A DNA stretch of 64,000 bases from Taeniopygia guttata (Eukaryota; Chordata; Aves; Passeriformes; Estrildidae). Positions 62,496 to 64,000 of this stretch are shown here, piece by piece (position 1 is the stretch's first letter; each line of letters begins with the position of its first letter). Both the position numbers and the translations under genes were made by a program. The stretch lies in assembly GCF_048771995.1 (NCBI RefSeq), contig NC_133026.1:91902501-91966500 (forward strand). Direction: 5' to 3'. Below the pieces are notes generated by a model that saw nothing but the letters and a program-made list of their open reading frames with translations, was not told where the DNA came from and ran no database searches.

Positions 62496-64000
62496 TAGGG
62501 ACACCGCTCTTTTTTCATGAAAAGATCCGGGTTAGGGTCAGGAGCTATTTATCCTCCGCAGTAACCAAGCAGCTCCAAAACAACATATGTTTTCACATAC
62601 CATTTTAGGTTAGTAATCGCATCTGTCTTCTGATAAGAGTAGGCTGTGAGAAGAAATTCTGCTGACAAATAGTTCTGCTGCCACAGTGGGCATAGCCCAC
62701 GGAGCTAATTCATACAACTAAATGCTGTTGAAGTTTTACCCACTTGCTGTACGTAAAGTTGTAACAGAAACGTGATAAAGCACTTTGAAGTATAACTACA
62801 TTTCTATGTCTAAAATGAATCACTTCCTGCCCTGTTACAACATAATCTGTAGAAGGTGTTAGTAAAATAAGATTTTGCAGGTTAAAGAGAAACGGTGCTG
62901 ATGGTGTGTTTCTGTGAAAAGCATTGGACGTGAGTACGTCTCATTTCATCCGTGTAAGCACGCTGAGCCACTGTTATCTTCACATTACATCAAAATGCCT
63001 TAAGCCAATCTGGCAAATATTAACCACTTTAACTACAGTGAACATGATACTTTGATTTAACTTCAGAAGTGCTGCATATCTACAAACACTAATTCAGTTA
63101 CGTGTCTCCAACTTTCATCTTCTCATCATCACAAAAATCATCTGAGGTTAACGCTTCCCAATTTTTTACAATGCCTTTCAATATGTCAAGGTTCTTCTTG
63201 GTTTTGTGCCAAGTCTGCTGGCTCATCAGGATTTAATTATCCTTTGTCCACCTCTGCAGGCTTGGCTCCATGGTAAGTAAAAGAAAATGAAAAGATGCAA
63301 GGGTTAGGTTTTTTTCTTCTTATGCAAGTAGCAGCAGCAGGTGAGGAAAGGCAACATCCCTTCACCAACACTGCTCCTCCTGTGGTGGTTCCACTGGCAG
63401 GAGTGAAACACGGGTTGAGAGAGTGTCACTGACAGCTCATGGGTTCACTGAGAAGAGGCATGAGGACAAATGATCACCACCCAGAGGAGGAAACCACAGA
63501 GTGTGAGACCACGGTCATCTTCACAGCTGCCTGATATTTTCTTTTGCTGGCAGCAAGGCAGGCAGCAGAACAGGAGAAGGAAGTCAGAGAAGGTGCAGAA
63601 GGAAATCTCTTCCCGGTCTCTCTGCTGCAAGTGGCAGTAGTTGGCTGAGGAGGAGAGTGGGGAGCTGGAGTTGGTACTATCAGAGCCCTGTCAGGAAAAA
63701 GCTGCTGTTTCACTTGCTTGCAGGAGTGAGCAACCCATGGACCAGTCTGAATGAATCAGATCCCTGGTCTCTGAAAATGCTCTGCTAAATTTAAAATACT
63801 GGGCTATATTACTCCTAGGACATACATCAATGCTCAGCAATAGCCAGTGCCGTCCTATGGCCTTGACAAGGAGTAAAAGGGATTTTATATTTGTATAGCT
63901 GTGAGTCCCTGGTATTTGAAATGGTCACTTACATTCTCATACTTGATTGTTATATTTTATACAGTTTATGTTTTAGATCTTTATAATATTCAGCTGAATT
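62496..64000. other. 5' flank of GLIPR2
   Basis: No gene recognised up to the window edge. Human synteny would place RECK beyond the right end, in the same orientation as GLIPR2, but none of its exons is visible here. Confidence 0.5.

Noticed and set aside
1-64000. tRNA or rRNA genes, CRISPR arrays, intact retroviruses or DNA transposons
   Set aside because: I saw no cloverleaf with box A and box B, no regularly spaced repeats, no paired long terminal repeats with viral genes, and no transposase-like frame.

Overview
This is vertebrate nuclear DNA, almost certainly from a bird. It has spliced genes with GT-AG introns, an AT-leaning background broken by a few CpG-rich blocks, and truncated CR1 LINEs as the only clearly recognisable interspersed repeat, several ending in the CR1 tail of the ATTCTATG type. 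I see no Alu, B1/B2 or L1 sequence. One gene is GLIPR2, which lies at 9p13 in human; that region corresponds largely to the avian Z chromosome, so Z linkage is a reasonable inference. I cannot tell which bird this is.

Layout. From 1 to about 11.96 kb I find no gene, only one worn CR1 tail. From 11.97 to 16.5 kb, on the + strand, lies a compact three-exon gene with an interferon-type promoter: a canonical ISRE flanked by two IRF half-site pairs, then a TATA box. It encodes a 107-residue protein made of two tandem copies of the ISG12/IFI27 motif. The hydrophobic, membrane-forming residues typical of that family are largely replaced by polar or charged ones. This is the most unusual object in the window.

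From 16.5 to 36.8 kb there is a gene-poor stretch with several CR1 fragments, a strong 20-bp hairpin at 28.57 kb, and a CpG island at 34.63-34.86 kb that abuts an inverted CR1. From 36.8 kb to 62.5 kb, on the - strand, lies GLIPR2 (GAPR-1). All five coding exons can be read, joined by GT-AG introns in consistent phases, giving 154 residues, the same length as the human protein. Its promoter, with a TATA-like box and a GC box, is at about 62.44-62.49 kb. The last 1.5 kb is 5' flank.

The two genes converge, about 20 kb apart at their 3' ends. GLIPR2 is a CAP-domain, N-myristoylated Golgi-membrane protein linked to autophagy control. The other gene looks interferon-inducible. Nothing in the sequence shows that they act together; both have plausible links to innate immunity.
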